From NCBI GenBank assembly GCA_963383645.1, contig OY726579.1:2349778-2413777 (forward strand): a stretch of 64,000 bases of DNA, in the 5' to 3' direction. Positions 20,800-32,713 of this stretch are shown here, piece by piece. The position numbers were made by a program, and so were the translations under genes. The first letter of the stretch is position 1; every line of letters starts with the position of its first letter. The notes beneath the pieces are model-generated. The model did no database searches. It had not been told where the DNA came from and worked only from the letters and a program-made list of their open reading frames with translations. This stretch comes from Muscardinus avellanarius. Lineage: Eukaryota; Chordata; Mammalia; Rodentia; Gliridae.

Positions 20800-21500
20800 G
20801 ATGTAGTGAGTTCAAACCACCTACTCTCTCCAATGTGGAATGTTCTTGGACTTACCTCTGGAGCTTCAAGAAATCGACTTTTGTTTTTAATCAGTTACCC
20901 AGCCTATGGTATTTTGTTACAGTGGCATGAGGAATACCTCTGTTCCTCTTTGTATGGGAAAAATGCTTTAGCTGGTCAAAGGATTTATCATTTTAAATAT
21001 ATCAACCTGCCAGGCATGGTGGCGCACGCTCGTAATCCCAGCAAGCTTTCAGATTCCAGATGGTGTTACAGACAGACCCTGACAAGATCATGTATCGGAG
21101 TCCTCTGGATGGTCATAGATACACACCGCATGGACCCATCTGATCTCCCATGCCAATTACACACATATGTACCCTAAGCTGGGGGCCCCCTTACATCTCC
21201 CCTGTTCAGCTCGAAGCAGCTCGATGAGTCATCGCCCTGATTCCTTTGCTATGGGTACATGTATGTATGTAAAAATGGGGTGACAATGATGGGAAATTAG
21301 CTCATGTTACATGTCTGTACACTTGTAAAAGTCAAATTGTATTTTCTGGACTTACCTTTGGCCTGACAGGTGTCAGGAAGTTACTAGACAGAGGGGGGAA
21401 TGTACCAGTATTGGGAACGGCCTAGTCACCCCCCTCCCATGCCATTTTGGCATGAGGCTGTATTTCTATTTTCTGTATTTCTATCTTTCTAATAAACTTC
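20800..21500 (+). mobile_element. LTR-like remnants (MaLR/ERV type)
   Basis: An LTR-end-like 'acccagcctatggtattttg' occurs at about 20,897. A block with an AATAAA signal near 21,490 follows, and a short SINE piece sits at 21,010-21,055. The family assignment is tentative and no reading frame is retained. Confidence 0.4.
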
Positions 21501-22265
21501 TTTAAATCTTCAGCAACTGTCCAAGCTATGCATATTCATTCTTAGCTTAGGACAAGAACCCACAGTAATTTTCTGGTTTTGGTCATTTTGGCTTTTGTTT
21601 GGGGTTGGGGGAAAGTGTGTCCAGGACCCTAGCAGGGGTCCCCGGGGAACAGTTTCACCACAACCATACTCTTTCCAAACGGCTACATGATTATTAATAT
21701 ATTTCAAAAGAAAATAATTGATATATTTCAAAAGTAGTTGTGTCAAAATAGCGGCTGACATGGGTAAAGAAAGGACTTGATTTCTGCCTAAAACAGGCAG
21801 CTATTCCAATGTAAATTGACCTAGCTCAAAATAATTAACAAGTCAATAGAGGAGAGCTAGGACTTGTGCTTTCTAAAGACAGATCTACAAGATGATCTAG
21901 GGAGGATGGGGCAGGGTTTGACCTTGCCCTTCAGGAAAGGAGCTGCCTTGCCACACCTGGTTGGGAGGTACCTTACAGGGACAGTTACTACATCAGGATT
22001 ACGTGAACAAGACGGAGGTCTTGGGTGTAAAAAAGGCTGAGTCCATGTGTAATTCCTTTGGTGTACTCACTCGAGTCATCCCTCCGTGCCAGTCTAATAT
22101 GAAGCTGTTCCTATTCTCTGTATTTCTATCTTTTAATAAACTTTAAATCTTCAGCAAGAGTTCAGGCTAATGTGTATTTATACTTAGCTCAGAACAAGAA
22201 TCCGTGGTTTTTCTCTGTTTTCCTGTTTGTGTGGTTGTGGTGGGGGAATTACTTCTCCCCTCACA
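21330..22265 (+). repeat. Two related LTR-3'-end-like copies
   Basis: Two segments (about 21,450-21,620 and 22,100-22,260) share 'tctgtatttctatctttt', 'aataaactt..ttaaatcttc', 'agcaa.agtt/tgtcc' and a following 'agaacaagaa.cc', about 640 bases apart. They look like related LTR copies or an internal duplication. The second abuts the C-terminal breakpoint of the kinase copy at about 22,270. Confidence 0.5.
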
Positions 22266-22269
22266 CACC

Positions 22270-23904
22270 AAACACATTTCAACTGCAACAGGTCATACCC
22301 CAGGCAACGCATGACCCTTAAAATCAAGGCGTTGGGCTCTTTGGGGAGAGGCTCGGGAGGAGGTGGTATGTGTTCGCCCTGGACCAGCCATGGGTGCCCT
22401 AGAATCTCTTCAGCTGTTGGTCTCTGGGCCTGGTCTAGTATGAGCAGCTGCCTGATGATATTCTGAGCCTTGGTGGAAAGGTGAGTGGGCACACTATATC
22501 CTCCCAGTATGATCTGCTCTTTCAGCTCCTCATGTAGGGGTGCCGGAAAGCAGGCTGGAAGAAGCGCTTTCCCCCCCCAGTATGAGAAGTTAACTAGAGA
22601 AGTCTTCTTCCATATTAGGATTAGAAATAAGGTATTAAAATATAGTTAAGATAGAAGTAAGGTAGGATTGGAAATAGAATCAAGATCCATAAGCCCAGCT
22701 GCCCAGGTTGCAGGATTCAAGGACAAGGGCAGGGGACCCACAAGGTCAAAGCCTCTAATCTCCAGCTTGCCGGCCAAGGTCTTTGTAAATGGGACCCCAT
22801 CCCCATATCTCTGAGCTAGCTCAGCAAACAAGGCCAGGCTAATCTGCTCTCCAGGCAGATTCTTCAGTGCAGAGATAAGCCTGGCCCAGCCAAGGTGGGT
22901 GGGAAAGGCAGAGCAGGCTCTGACGTGTGTGGATGCATGTTTTAAAATTATTGGATGTACTTGTTTGTCCTTGTATCTGATTGGTTGTATTCTAAGGTTG
23001 GTGGGCTCGAACTTTTGGCGAGCTCTGACGTGTGTGTGTAACCACTCCCTCGTGTGTAACCACTCCCTCCTAGGGTTATATAATTCAGAGTGTGGAGTGG
23101 GGAGGGGTCGAACCTCGGCCATAATGTCTTGGTCTCGACCCCTGGCTAGCCGGGACAGAGTTACTTCAGTACAATAAACCTCGCTTGCATTTTTACATCT
23201 CTTGTGAGTCCTTCGATATTTGGGTTGGTGAGCGATTCTTGGACCCTTCACTCATAGGTATTCCTTTTAAAGGGGAGAGTCTTTGTCAACAATAGGTACA
23301 GAAGAACGCCCAGGGCCCAGATGTCCACCTCAGGGCCATATGGTAGGTTCTCACAGGACTCAGGGGCACAGAATTGGAGAGTGCCAAGAAAAGATGTGAG
23401 CTGCTGCCCAGCCGTGATTACGACTTATCCCGAAATCGATTATCTTACCATTCCCCTCACGGTTCAGAGGAATGTTATCTGGCTTCTGGTCCCTGTGAAT
23501 GATGCCTTCATGGTGGAAATAGCGCACTGCCCACAGGATCTGTCTGAACAACCGCTGGGCCTCCTCCTCCCTTAGGCCGATGGGCAGCTGACCCCCACTC
23601 ACGGACTCCATGACTAAAAATATTGTGTTCGGTGTCTCCACAATCTCAAAAAGCTGGACCATGTGTTGATGGTCCACTGTCCTCATTATCTCCACCTCTG
23701 GCATAAGAAGAGGGAGTTGACGCCTTTATTTGTCTATAATTTTAATAGGCACCTCTGTCCCAGTGAGGTTTGGCAGGCCAGGTGGATTCGGTGAAAGGTG
23801 CCCTTGCTTATTTCCCCCTTGATTGTATGTTGGCCTTTGGGGGCATCCTCCCGGGGAGTGGCAACACCTGGTGTTGCCTCAAAACTCTGTATTGTACCAG
23901 CCAT
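22270..23904 (-). pseudogene. Second Smok-like kinase copy, broken and split by a solo LTR
   Basis: The minus strand starts with an ATG at 23,904 in the same context as the intact gene (MAG..). It continues through a diverged N-lobe, then HRD (with Gln in place of the next Leu) and DFG, and after the LTR resumes with the C-lobe up to 'ILGHPWLVQGE' and the start of the UBA-like segment. It ends at about 22,285; the repeat tail is missing. There are several frameshifts and stops in the N-lobe and activation segment. It is a separate duplicate from the arrays because it retains the N-lobe and promoter. Confidence 0.85.
22533..23250 (+). mobile_element. Solo LTR, ERV1-like, with 4-bp target duplication
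   Basis: A 718-base insert starts TGTAGGGG, ends CCCTTCA and is flanked by CTCA on both sides (22,529-22,532 and 23,251-23,254). It carries a TATATAA-type box near 23,077 and AATAAA at 23,173-23,178 in plus orientation. TG..CA ends with a 4-base duplication fit a gammaretrovirus-like (class I) element. There is no internal region, so it arose by LTR-LTR recombination. Confidence 0.8.
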
Positions 23905-24200
23905 TAAGTCCCCAGAACTTGAAGATAAAGCCTAATGTTCCAAAATCCAAAGTCCAAAAATCGAAGCCAAAGTCCAAAATCCAAAGGTCCAATGGCAAAA
24001 TGCAAAATCCAGAGGTCCAAATCCAGAAGAAAAAGCCAATCTGAATTCAAAACCACACAAGCACCAAGACACAGTCCTACAGGTCACCACACAATAGCTC
24101 CCTGTACACACGGACAAAGGCCCAGCCACGGCCAGGTCCTTATAGAGCTCTTTGTGAAGTCACGGCTAGACATGGCCCCTGCTGGGGCTGCCTTACCTTT
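23905..24200 (-). promoter_or_regulatory. Relict promoter and leader of the broken Smok-like copy
   Basis: The leader repeat (23,930-24,040) and the block 'acacaagcaccaagacacag' through 'tttgtgaagtcacggctaga' match the intact gene. The TATA box has become CTCTATAAGG and the CRE-like element is altered. Confidence 0.6.
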
Positions 24201-24379
24201 GGGCCTCCAAGACCTATCCCACATTAATAAGAATGAGAAAAAGTCTAGAAGTTTCTTTGCTTCCATAAGTTATGGGGACTAACATATGTGGAAATTAAAT
24301 TGTATAGGAAGCGCCAATGGCTTTCTTAATTTAAGTAAAAACAATGTGTAAGTTTGGGCTTTTAAAGACTTCATCATAA

Positions 24380-25045
24380 GCTGGGCATGGTGGCTCACAC
24401 CTGCATCTTAGTACTTGAGAGGCTGAAACAGGAGGATCACAGGTTGGACGACGGTCTCAGCAAATAGACTTTCATCTACCTGTTTGTAGATGAAAATTAA
24501 AAAATAGGACTGGGGCCGGGCGTGGTGGCGCACGCTTGTAATCCCCACGCTTGGGAGGCAGAGACAGGAGGATCACGCAGGTTCAAAGCCAGTCGAGACA
24601 CTGTTTCCAAATAAAAATGTAAAAATAGGTCTGGGAGTGTAGCCCGGAGATAGAAGGGCTTCCAGGAACCCCAGTACCACAAAAAAAGAAATAAATAAAT
24701 AGGATTGGGGGTGTAGCTCAGAGGTAGAATGCCCTGGATTCAATCCCCGGGAACACACCACACACTAGCATTTGGGAGGCTGAATCAGGAGGATCGCAGT
24801 TCACTGACAGCATCAGCTACTTAGTGAGGCCTTCTGCAACTTAGTGAGACCCTGTTTCAAAATAAAGAATAAAAAATAGGGCAGGGCGTGTAGCTAGAAG
24901 GTGGAATTCCCCTGGGTTCCATCCCACGACCTGGGGGGGGGGGCCCAGTTCCAAAAAAAAATAAAATAAAATAGGCCCGGGGGTGTATCTTAGAGATAGA
25001 ATACCCTTGAATTCAATTCCCAGCACCCAAAAAGAAAAATCCCTC
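24380..25045 (+). mobile_element. Cluster of plus-oriented SINEs and ID-like pieces
   Basis: B1/ID elements lie at about 24,380-24,470, 24,513-24,680 and 24,770-24,940, and ID-like tails at 24,700-24,760 and 24,965-25,035. Some appear nested or end-to-end. Confidence 0.8.
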
Positions 25046-25114
25046 CTGCAATTTAGACCCCTATAGAGACGATGGTTGTGAATGAATAAACGCCACTAAA
25101 CTATGCTTTAGAAG

Positions 25115-25410
25115 GTTTACTTTTTTTTTTTTTTTTTAGCGGTAATGGAGATGCAACCCCGGGGCATTGTACCTCTGAGCCTCACCCCCAGCCCTATTTT
25201 TCAATCTTTTTATTCTTGAAACTAGTCTTTTATTCTTGCAATACTGAGTTGCAGAGGGCTTCGCTAAATAGCTGGGGCTGTCTGCGAACCGCAATCCTCC
25301 AGTCTCAGCCTAACGAATGCTGCGATTACAAGCGTGCGCCGCACGCCCATCTTGTTACAGGGTTTGTTTGTTTGTTTGTTTGTTTGTTTGTTTGTTTGTT
25401 TGTTTGTTAA
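25115..25410 (-). mobile_element. Minus-oriented SINE with (TTTG)n repeat
   Basis: A composite SINE in minus orientation (25,120-25,355) is followed by a TTTG tetranucleotide run at 25,362-25,406, next to the CpG island. Confidence 0.8.
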
Positions 25411-25419
25411 GGGTCAAGC

Positions 25420-25739
25420 ATGGTTTGGTTAGCCATCGCCCTCACCCCAATTGGTCTGAGGGGCGGGCCTGCAGTGCGCTCATCCCACCACCAGAGGCCG
25501 CTGCAGCGCCACCCCGCTCCACTCGCCGGCGCGCGCCGTCCTGGGCGTCTTGAAAGCGCGTGCGCGGAGGGGCGGGGCTGGGCGGAAACTGCGTGCGTCA
25601 TCGCCGCGCGCCGGAGCTGCCGGGTCTCCCCTGACAACCGGGCGCCCCAGGCTGTCTCGCTCGGGCCGCTCCCCAGCCCCTTGCCCCGCGGCCGTCCCAG
25701 GCCCTGCCCCTCCGGGTCCTGTGTCCCGAGCCGCGGCCC
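25420..25739 (+). promoter_or_regulatory. CpG-island promoter of the TAMM41-like copy
   Basis: A dense CpG island with GGGGCGGGG boxes (25,570 region) leads into the TAMM41-like first exon. It is the second CpG island of the window. Minus- and plus-strand frames across it are GC-driven shadows. Confidence 0.6.
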
Positions 25740-25873
25740 TTGGCGCTGCAGGCGCTGCAGAGCTCGGGGGTGGCCTTCCGCAGGATCCTGTCTCGCTTCC
25801 CCCAGGAGCTGAGCCTGGTCTTCGCCTACGGCTCCGGGGTGTTCCGCCAGGCGGGCCCCAACGCGGAGAGAAG
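25740..25873 (+). pseudogene. TAMM41: TAMM41-like exon 1 (start codon lost)
   Basis: The sequence encodes LALQALQSSGVAFRRILSRF followed by PQELSLVFAYGSGVFRQAGP. This matches the start of TAMM41, the mitochondrial matrix CDP-diacylglycerol synthase needed for cardiolipin, including its YGSGV nucleotidyltransferase-type loop. The codon at the normal ATG position is TTG (25,740-25,742), and no in-frame upstream ATG was seen. The exon is 134 bases to the donor AAG|GTGAGC, where the family has 135, so a base appears lost near the 3' end. The intron shows it is not a processed copy. Confidence 0.8.
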
Positions 25874-27899
25874 GTGAGCGGGACCTGGAGAGGCCCTCTG
25901 CCTTCCTCCTGCGGAGCCCGAGGGGCCAGTCCGCCCTGCGCACTCCAGGCGCCGGCCAGCGGAATGCAGGTCGTGCGGAAGGGCTCCAGGAGCAGGGCGC
26001 GAGCTGAACTGTGAAAAGTGGGCGTCCCCTTCAGTCTGCGGGCAGGAGCTGCAGTTAGGCCCGGGGAAAGCTGTCGCATAGGCAAGCGGGAAGAAGGGAA
26101 AGAAATAGTTAAGTACCAGGTCGGTGTTTTCAGCCTTGACTGAGCTTTGGAATGTTCTAGGGAATCTCAAAAAAACTAAACAACAACATCCCGGACGTGG
26201 TGGCGCACGCTTGTAATCCCGGCACTTGGGAGGCTGAGACAGGAGGATCTCAGGTTCAAAGCCAGCCTCAGCTACTTAGGGAGGCTCTCAGCAACTTAGC
26301 GAGACCCGGTTTCCAAAGAATGTATAAAATTGGTCTGGGAGTATAGCCCAGAGATAGAAAGCCCCTGGGTTCCATCCACAGTACCAGACACACACACACA
26401 CAGAAAGCAACAACTTGGTTTCCACCTCAAGAGATTCTGATTTAATTGGTTCATGATGAGACTTGGACTTAAGGGATTTCGAGACACCCTAGGTGATTCT
26501 AATGCGGAGCCAAGTTGAGAGTCCCTTCTGTTGCTGTAGGAAAAAAGTGCAAAAGAGTTCTCTGAGTCCAGGACGCTGATAAATTGACCGTAGGCCCAGG
26601 GCGGGTGCTTTGAAGGTAAAGGCAGCTGCTAGTGGGCGCCAGTATATTTACTCTTGCTTAGCACATTTAACAAGAGTCTACTTGGGACTCAACATTTTTA
26701 TTCTTCAGAATTAGCTGGGTACAGCAGCTGTGAAGTTCTCGCTGGTTTGCAGAATCCAGTGGGCAGGTTGCCATAGGGCCTCACTAAGCAGCTGCGGCTG
26801 GCCAGGAACCTGCAAGCCTCCTGTCACAACACCCCAAGTCCTGGGGTCACAAGTGTGCGCCACCACGCCTGGCCCTGCAGGAAAGTTTTTCTAGCATGGC
26901 TTACAGCCTGCTTGTCTTGTCTCCTCTCCCACCACATAAATATGTCCTGTTCTAGTGGTATGCTGCAGGTCCCAGAACTGCCTGGCTCTCCTGTCTATAA
27001 GAGCAGCTTCCTCTAACACGACTCCCTACCCTTCTCCACACTCCCCCAAGCCCTTCTGTCTCCTCCGTGTCCATCTCATACATTCCTCAAGACTCATACT
27101 TCTCACCTCTAGGAAAAGTTATACTTCCTGAGGCTAACCTTGAACCTGTGCTCTTCCTGTCTTGGCCTCCCAATTACTGAGATTACAGGCATGCGCCAGC
27201 CAGCGCTCCTGGCTTGCTTTCTGTTTTATTGATCTGACCCCCACTATTGAGTGAAGCATTCATCCCCCTATGGAGTCAATTTAGTGAAAACTTGTCTGTT
27301 ATCTCAGTAGACTGAGCTCTTCTTCCCTAGTACCTATCAGAACTCATCATAGGTACTTCAGGAAGAATGGGCGAATAACGCATTTCCCTTTACGTACCAC
27401 TGTGTAGAGTTTATTCATGTGATGTTAGTTTGATCCGGAAGAAAAGTGGATATTTACATTTAGCTATTTTTAGTTGAAAGGCAATAGAGCACAGCTCAGC
27501 ACACAGAATCTGGTAGCACTGCTCAGGTGTGTGCCCGTTAGCTCTGCCCTTGTGCACAGCGCTCTCTGGGCCTCAGTTTCCTTCCTCATAAAATTGGGAG
27601 AGTGGCACCCCTGCCATGTGAGATTGTTTTGAAGATAAAATGTGTTACTGTGTGTGATATCTCTAAAGCATTCAGAAGACTGCTGGCACAACACATGTGA
27701 AATGTGTGTTTGGCTGCCTCTTTTGTACAGATGAAAATGAATCTCACCTTGTTTCCAGAGACTTGCTTAAGTATCTGATGATAACCATAGATCTTCTGAC
27801 TATTGATCGTGATAGCATAGTATTTGAGGCCTTTCCACTCCCTCTAGCTGCTTTTCTAGGGATTGAAACTAAACCCACTCTCTCTTCTTGGCTTTCCAG
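25874..27899 (+). other. Intron between TAMM41-like exons, with SINEs
   Basis: GT..AG boundaries are present (GTGAGC at 25,874; TTTCCAG at 27,899). A plus SINE lies at 26,190-26,400 and degraded minus pieces at 26,730-26,880 and 27,120-27,210. No other coding segment was seen. Confidence 0.6.
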
Positions 27900-28081
27900 A
27901 ATGCCATGCTGGACTTTGTGTTCCAGTAGATGACCCTGTTGCGTGGCATTCAGAAAACCCGAAGAAGAATTGGAGCCACTACTCTTTTCTAAAGGTTTTA
28001 GGGCCCAAGACCATCACATCTGTTCAGAATCATTACGGCGCTGGAGTTTACTACAACCCGTTGGTCATGTGTGACGGCAGG
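27900..28081 (+). pseudogene. TAMM41: TAMM41-like exon 2 (frameshifted)
   Basis: The exon opens with NAMLDFVF and, after a one-base loss at about 27,924 that creates an immediate TAG, continues in another frame with DDPVAWHSENPKKNWSHYSF, LKVLGPKTITS and GAGVYYNPLVMCDGR. It ends at a donor (AGG|GTAAGT). This is the catalytic VDDP..WH..N..KNWSHYS region of TAMM41. Later TAMM41 exons were not found before the RBSN-like exons begin. Confidence 0.85.
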
Positions 28082-28330
28082 GTAAGTGACTTCGGCCCTT
28101 GTCTTCGCTGGGTGCTTCTTCCTTGGAACACCTGTGAGATATGTGTGTTCTTGTGGTCAGGAAAGGGTTACACGCCTGCTGGATGTCGTGAGGCCAGAGA
28201 TGGAGCAGAAACTGGACTCCTCATCTCCCCATGACCGTGACTGCAGTGTGAAAGGGCTAGATGTCATTGATTTGAGTTTTTGGTCTTTGGCCTGGTGATT
28301 CTTAGGTTTTAATCTGTTGGACACAGAGAT
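28082..28330. other. Intronic sequence after TAMM41-like exon 2
   Basis: No coding segment was recognised. The breakpoint between TAMM41-like and RBSN-like DNA lies somewhere between here and 32,713. Confidence 0.4.
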
Positions 28331-29575
28331 TGTGGGGATCCATCCCCAGAGTTTCTGCTCCAGTAGGTCTGAGGTGAAGCTGGAGGATTTGCTTTTCTCA
28401 CAGACTCGCTAAGTTGCTGAGGCTGGCCTTGAGCCTGTGATCCTCCTGGTTCAGCTTGCCAAGTCCTTGGATTATAGGCACGCTCCACCACACCTAGCTC
28501 GTTGTTTTGATTCTGAGGGTTTCTCTATGTTGTTCAGGCTGGCCTTGGACCCCTGGGCTCAAGCAGCCCTCCTGCCTCAGCCTCCCTAATAGCTGGGAGT
28601 ACAAGCACATGCTACCGTGCCTGCTGTTGGGCATGTCATTTACTCTGATGGGCCTCCATTTCTTATTCCTCGAATAAGGAACACTAATTACATAATCATT
28701 TCTTTAAAATAAAAAGAGCTGGAGGTGTGGCTCAGTGGTAGACCACTCCTCGGTTCCATTCCTAGTACTTCAAGAAAAAAGAAAGACTATCTCGAAAAAT
28801 TGAAAATAAGTTGGGAGTGGTGATTTACGGGTGAGGCCTGTAATCCTAGTACTTGGGAGATTTAAATAGAAAAATTGTAGGCTCGATTCTAGACTCAGCA
28901 ACCTATTTAAAAATTTTTAAAAAAAAAGGGCTGGAGGTGTAGCTTGTAGGTAGACTGCCTCTAGGTTCAATCCTCAGTATCACCATAAAAATTTTTTTGA
29001 AAATGATAAATGAGCTGGGCGTGGTGGCGCACGCTTGTAATCTCTGCGCTTGGGAGGCTGAGACAGGAGGATCGCACAGGTTCGAAGCCAGCCTCAGCTA
29101 CTGAGTGAGGCTCTCTGCAACTGAATGAGACCCTGTTTCCAAATACCATATAAAATAGGTCTGGGAGTATAGCCCAGAGGTAGGAAAGCCCCTGGGCTCC
29201 ACCCCAGGACCACCAAAAATCAAAGAAAATGATAAATGAGTGCTGTGATGCTCCTTCCCTATCCTGTCCCCGTTTCCCTTTCCTGTGGAAATCGCTGTCA
29301 ACCAGATTTCTTGATGATACGTTTTAAATGATTTCTTACCTCTAGATGTCAGTATATATTAGTTAAACCAGAAAATCTGATAAAAAGAAAGATGGTAGTA
29401 TTTTCAACAAGAAAATTGGTAAAAATCTTAAAGAATTATGACAATATAAATATGAATTCTTTGTTTTCATTTTTTATTTTTATTTATTTATTTATTTATT
29501 TATTTATTTGGTGGTACCGGGGTTCCTAGAAACCCTTCTACCTCCGGGCTACACTCCCAGACCCCTATTTTATAC
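28331..29575. mobile_element. SINE cluster
   Basis: Minus pieces lie at about 28,331-28,500 and 28,515-28,625, an ID-like tail at 28,710-28,770, plus elements at 28,800-28,990 and 29,012-29,220, and a minus fragment at 29,508-29,575 preceded by a (TTTA)n run. 29,230-29,500 is anonymous AT-rich sequence. Confidence 0.75.
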
Positions 29576-32165
29576 TAATACTTTAGTAGACTCTGGCCAA
29601 AAAAAGCCTAAGTAGAATGGCCACCAGGTGTCCCAAAGAGGCCGGTACCAAGTCATGGGAGGCACAGCACTCCTGGCGGCTTTCCACGCTGAGGGACTGT
29701 CGACTGTATTGAAGTTGCGCAGCCATGACGCTCGCTTGTGTATCCTGTTAGTGTTGTTCCCGGGTATCCCTGGTGTGTTCATGGAGGTGCAGTAGGTTTT
29801 GTTTAAGGTTGCACATACACCACCTCTGTCTGCAAGCAGATAATCAGTAGCCATTCAGTTGTCAGATGCGACTCCTACTAAAGGTGCATGTTCCATTTGA
29901 GACCTTGTAAGGCGTCGCCAGTGCTGACCATGAAGTTTTCAAGGGGACGGGTTAGATTTGTAATCGTGGCCTCCTGATAGGCAAACCTTCCCCGAGAGGC
30001 CAGTCGTCCAGCGCTAATGTGCCCTGCCATTAGGAGCCACACGGTGGCGCCCTTGCTGTTGCCTATATTGTTATCTCATAAAAATGGCAGGTGACCTGAC
30101 CAGAGGACAGTGTCCTCAGAAAGATTTGTTGTTGATGCAGGAATATGTCAAGGCTGTGGAGGGGACTGGAAAGAGCCTGCTGGAGAATCAGAGTCAGGGA
30201 GTTCTTTCTGTGGGTGGCCACACAGGATGAGATATCTGGTAGGGCGTACAGGCTTGTTGGCAGGTAGAACTATCAAACTTCTGATAACAGTTACTGAGCC
30301 AGAGGGGTTGTTGGTACAATTGGGGGACAACAACCCCCTCTGGAACTGTGGTCCAGTCTTTCCTGTATAGGAGTAGTTATCGCAATGGCATGAACCAGCG
30401 AGGTATTTCTGTTCCCATCCCCCTTTCCTAGAGGTCCTGCCCATATACTGCGGTGTGACGTAGGAGTAGGCCTTAGGACCAAATGAGTTTGATTAGCTCA
30501 GCGATGCCCCAGTGGGTCCAGCAGAGGACCCTCAGCGAGACGGTGAAAGCAGGTGCATCAGTTGTGCCCATTTGGACAGGGACAGCAAGGAATGTTGCTA
30601 GGACAGTAGTACTCCCCCACTGTAATATGATTCTGCAGAGGTTTGCTTGTGGCATCAAATCAAAACGGGTTAGATTTGAAGTGTTGTCATTAGTTAGGAA
30701 GACAAGCCGAGGATGGCTCAGATCCAAGGAATCTTTGTTTAAGTAGACAGGCTCAGAAGGGTCTACAGTGCGCCCCTGTGGTTTAGCTTTGACACTTACC
30801 TCTGGGGAATACACAGGCCTCGTGCCAGGTCACAGTGACCCTCCCCACAAGATCGGACAGACACTTGTTAGGTCTGTGCAGGTGGCAGCCTCTCGGGCTG
30901 CCCTGTTGGCCAGGTAATTACCCTGACAAGGTCTGTTCCCTTTTGATCCTCCCTGCAGTGAACTACAGCTACTTGTTTTGGTTGCAGGACAGCTGTGAAT
31001 AAGCCCGTAATCTGGGACTTGTGCTAATAGAGGATCCAGATGAAGTAAAAAGCCCCCTTTCCTTCCATGTAGCCCCATGGGCATGAATGACCAGGACGGC
31101 ATATTTGGAATGTGTATAGCTATCAACCATTTTTCCAGCAGCCCTATTAAGGGCCTTGGTAGCACTATTGCTTGGCTAATTGGGCACTAGTGGTGGGTGG
31201 CAGTGGCCCTGCCTCTCACTTCAAAAGGTGTCGTGATGGCATAACCAGCACATCGTAGTCCCTCCTTCACAAAGGAGCTGCCATCAGTGAATAAGTAGTT
31301 GTCAGAGTTCAGCAGAGACTGATCTGTCGGGTCTTGTTGGGGCATCTGAAGGTGTGTTAATGTCTCTCTGCATGAATGGATGGGCCTTCAGTGTCTCCAG
31401 GCAGGAAGGTGGATGGGTTGAGGACCGTACATTTCTTGAAGGATATATCAGACTCATCCATAAAGATGGCCTGATATTAAGGATGCAGCTGTCTGAGAGC
31501 CACAGGTGTCCTTTTGATTCTTTATTTTTTAATTTTGTTTGTGGTACTGTGGGGTGGAACCCAGGGCCTTTCTACCTCTGGGCTATACTCCCAGCTCTGT
31601 TTTATACTTTATTTGGAAACAGGGTCTCACTAAGTTGCTGAGAGCCTCACTAAGTAGCTGAGGCTGGCTTTGAACCTGCGCCATCCTCCTGTCTCAGCCT
31701 CCCAAGCTCTGGGATTACAAGTGTGTGTCACCACGCCCAGCATACAGATGTCCTTTTGATTCTAATGGGCTCCAGAGACCATGGGGAGTTTGTTTTATAA
31801 GACGTCTCCCTATTGTTTTTGGGCCTCGGGGATTAGGGTGCCCACTGCAGCCATTGCCCGCAGGAGGCTGGCCAGCCATGAGCAACAGGCTGGAGTTCTT
31901 TGCAGAGATCAGCTACTGGCTGCAGAGTCTGTCCCTTATCTTGTGTCAGCTCTCCCAACCCTACCCCGCTTTTCAGAGGTACATCCATTGAAGTCTTCGT
32001 GTGTCAGCCATCCAAGGTCCCTGCCTCGGTCGGGCCTGTTTTAACCTTTCGAATGCCTTTGCTTGCTCGTGGAGGGGAGGATAGGGCACTCTGGAAGTTA
32101 AGGGCACTCTTGGCATTCTTTAAGGAATCTGTACAAGGGGCTCTCTCAGCATAAGCCAGGAGCCA
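29576..32165 (-). mobile_element. Endogenous retrovirus fragment, pol then env on the minus strand
   Basis: Going down the minus strand, 32,160-31,745 resembles the reverse transcriptase/RNase H connection of a gammaretrovirus-like pol. After a SINE, 31,500-30,830 holds an RNase H end-like segment (31,165-30,830). Below it, 30,814-30,150 resembles an env surface-protein remnant and 29,854-29,570 a transmembrane-subunit remnant with the conserved immunosuppressive-like and Cys-rich region. All frames are broken by stops and shifts, and no LTR was recognised at either end, so this is an old, inactive piece. Confidence 0.75.
31525..31742 (-). mobile_element. SINE inserted in the ERV pol remnant
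   Basis: A complete minus-oriented B1/ID composite is flanked by similar short words ('cctttgattcta'/'ccttttgattct') on the two sides, probably the target duplication. Confidence 0.8.
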
Positions 32166-32282
32166 TATGCAGCAGTGACCTGCAGCTCCACGCTGCCTCC
32201 TCCTCAGACACCCTGGTTATTGCTGAAATGGGTCACTGACAATGAGGAGATTGAAAGTGGCTCACAGAAAGGGGGGTTCCTG

Positions 32283-32480
32283 CCGGGCACGCTGGTGCAC
32301 GCTTGCCATCCTTGTACTTGGGAGGCTGAAACAGGAGGATCTTGGGTTCACGGCCAGCCCCAGCTACTCAGTGAGACCCTGTTTCAAATTAAAGAATAAA
32401 AAATAGGGCTGGGGGTGTAGGTCAGAGGTAGAATGCCCTGGGTTGCATCCCCATTACCACACAAAAAAAAGATAGAAAGA
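32283..32480 (+). mobile_element. Plus-oriented B1/ID SINE
   Basis: This is a composite SINE with an A-rich tail, immediately upstream of the first RBSN-like exon. Confidence 0.8.
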
Positions 32481-32713
32481 AAGTACCACACACACAAAAG
32501 AAAGAACAAAAGAAAGGGCAGTGCCTTCTGGATGTGAAACTGATACTGTTTCCCTTGTGGAATTGTTTCTGACTTTGTGGGGCTGTTGATGACCTGTGGG
32601 ACTGGAGAAATGGTTAAGTGTGAATTCCTGCTTGACACTTGAGTAGTGCAAAGTGTGGGGAGAGTGCGTCCATCGCCGGGCTAACTCATTTGGCTCTGTT
32701 TTCTCCTGGTTAG

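Noticed and set aside
24700..24760. tRNA-like A and B box sequences in ID-type tails
   Set aside because: They belong to SINEs, occur dozens of times and do not fold as complete tRNAs.
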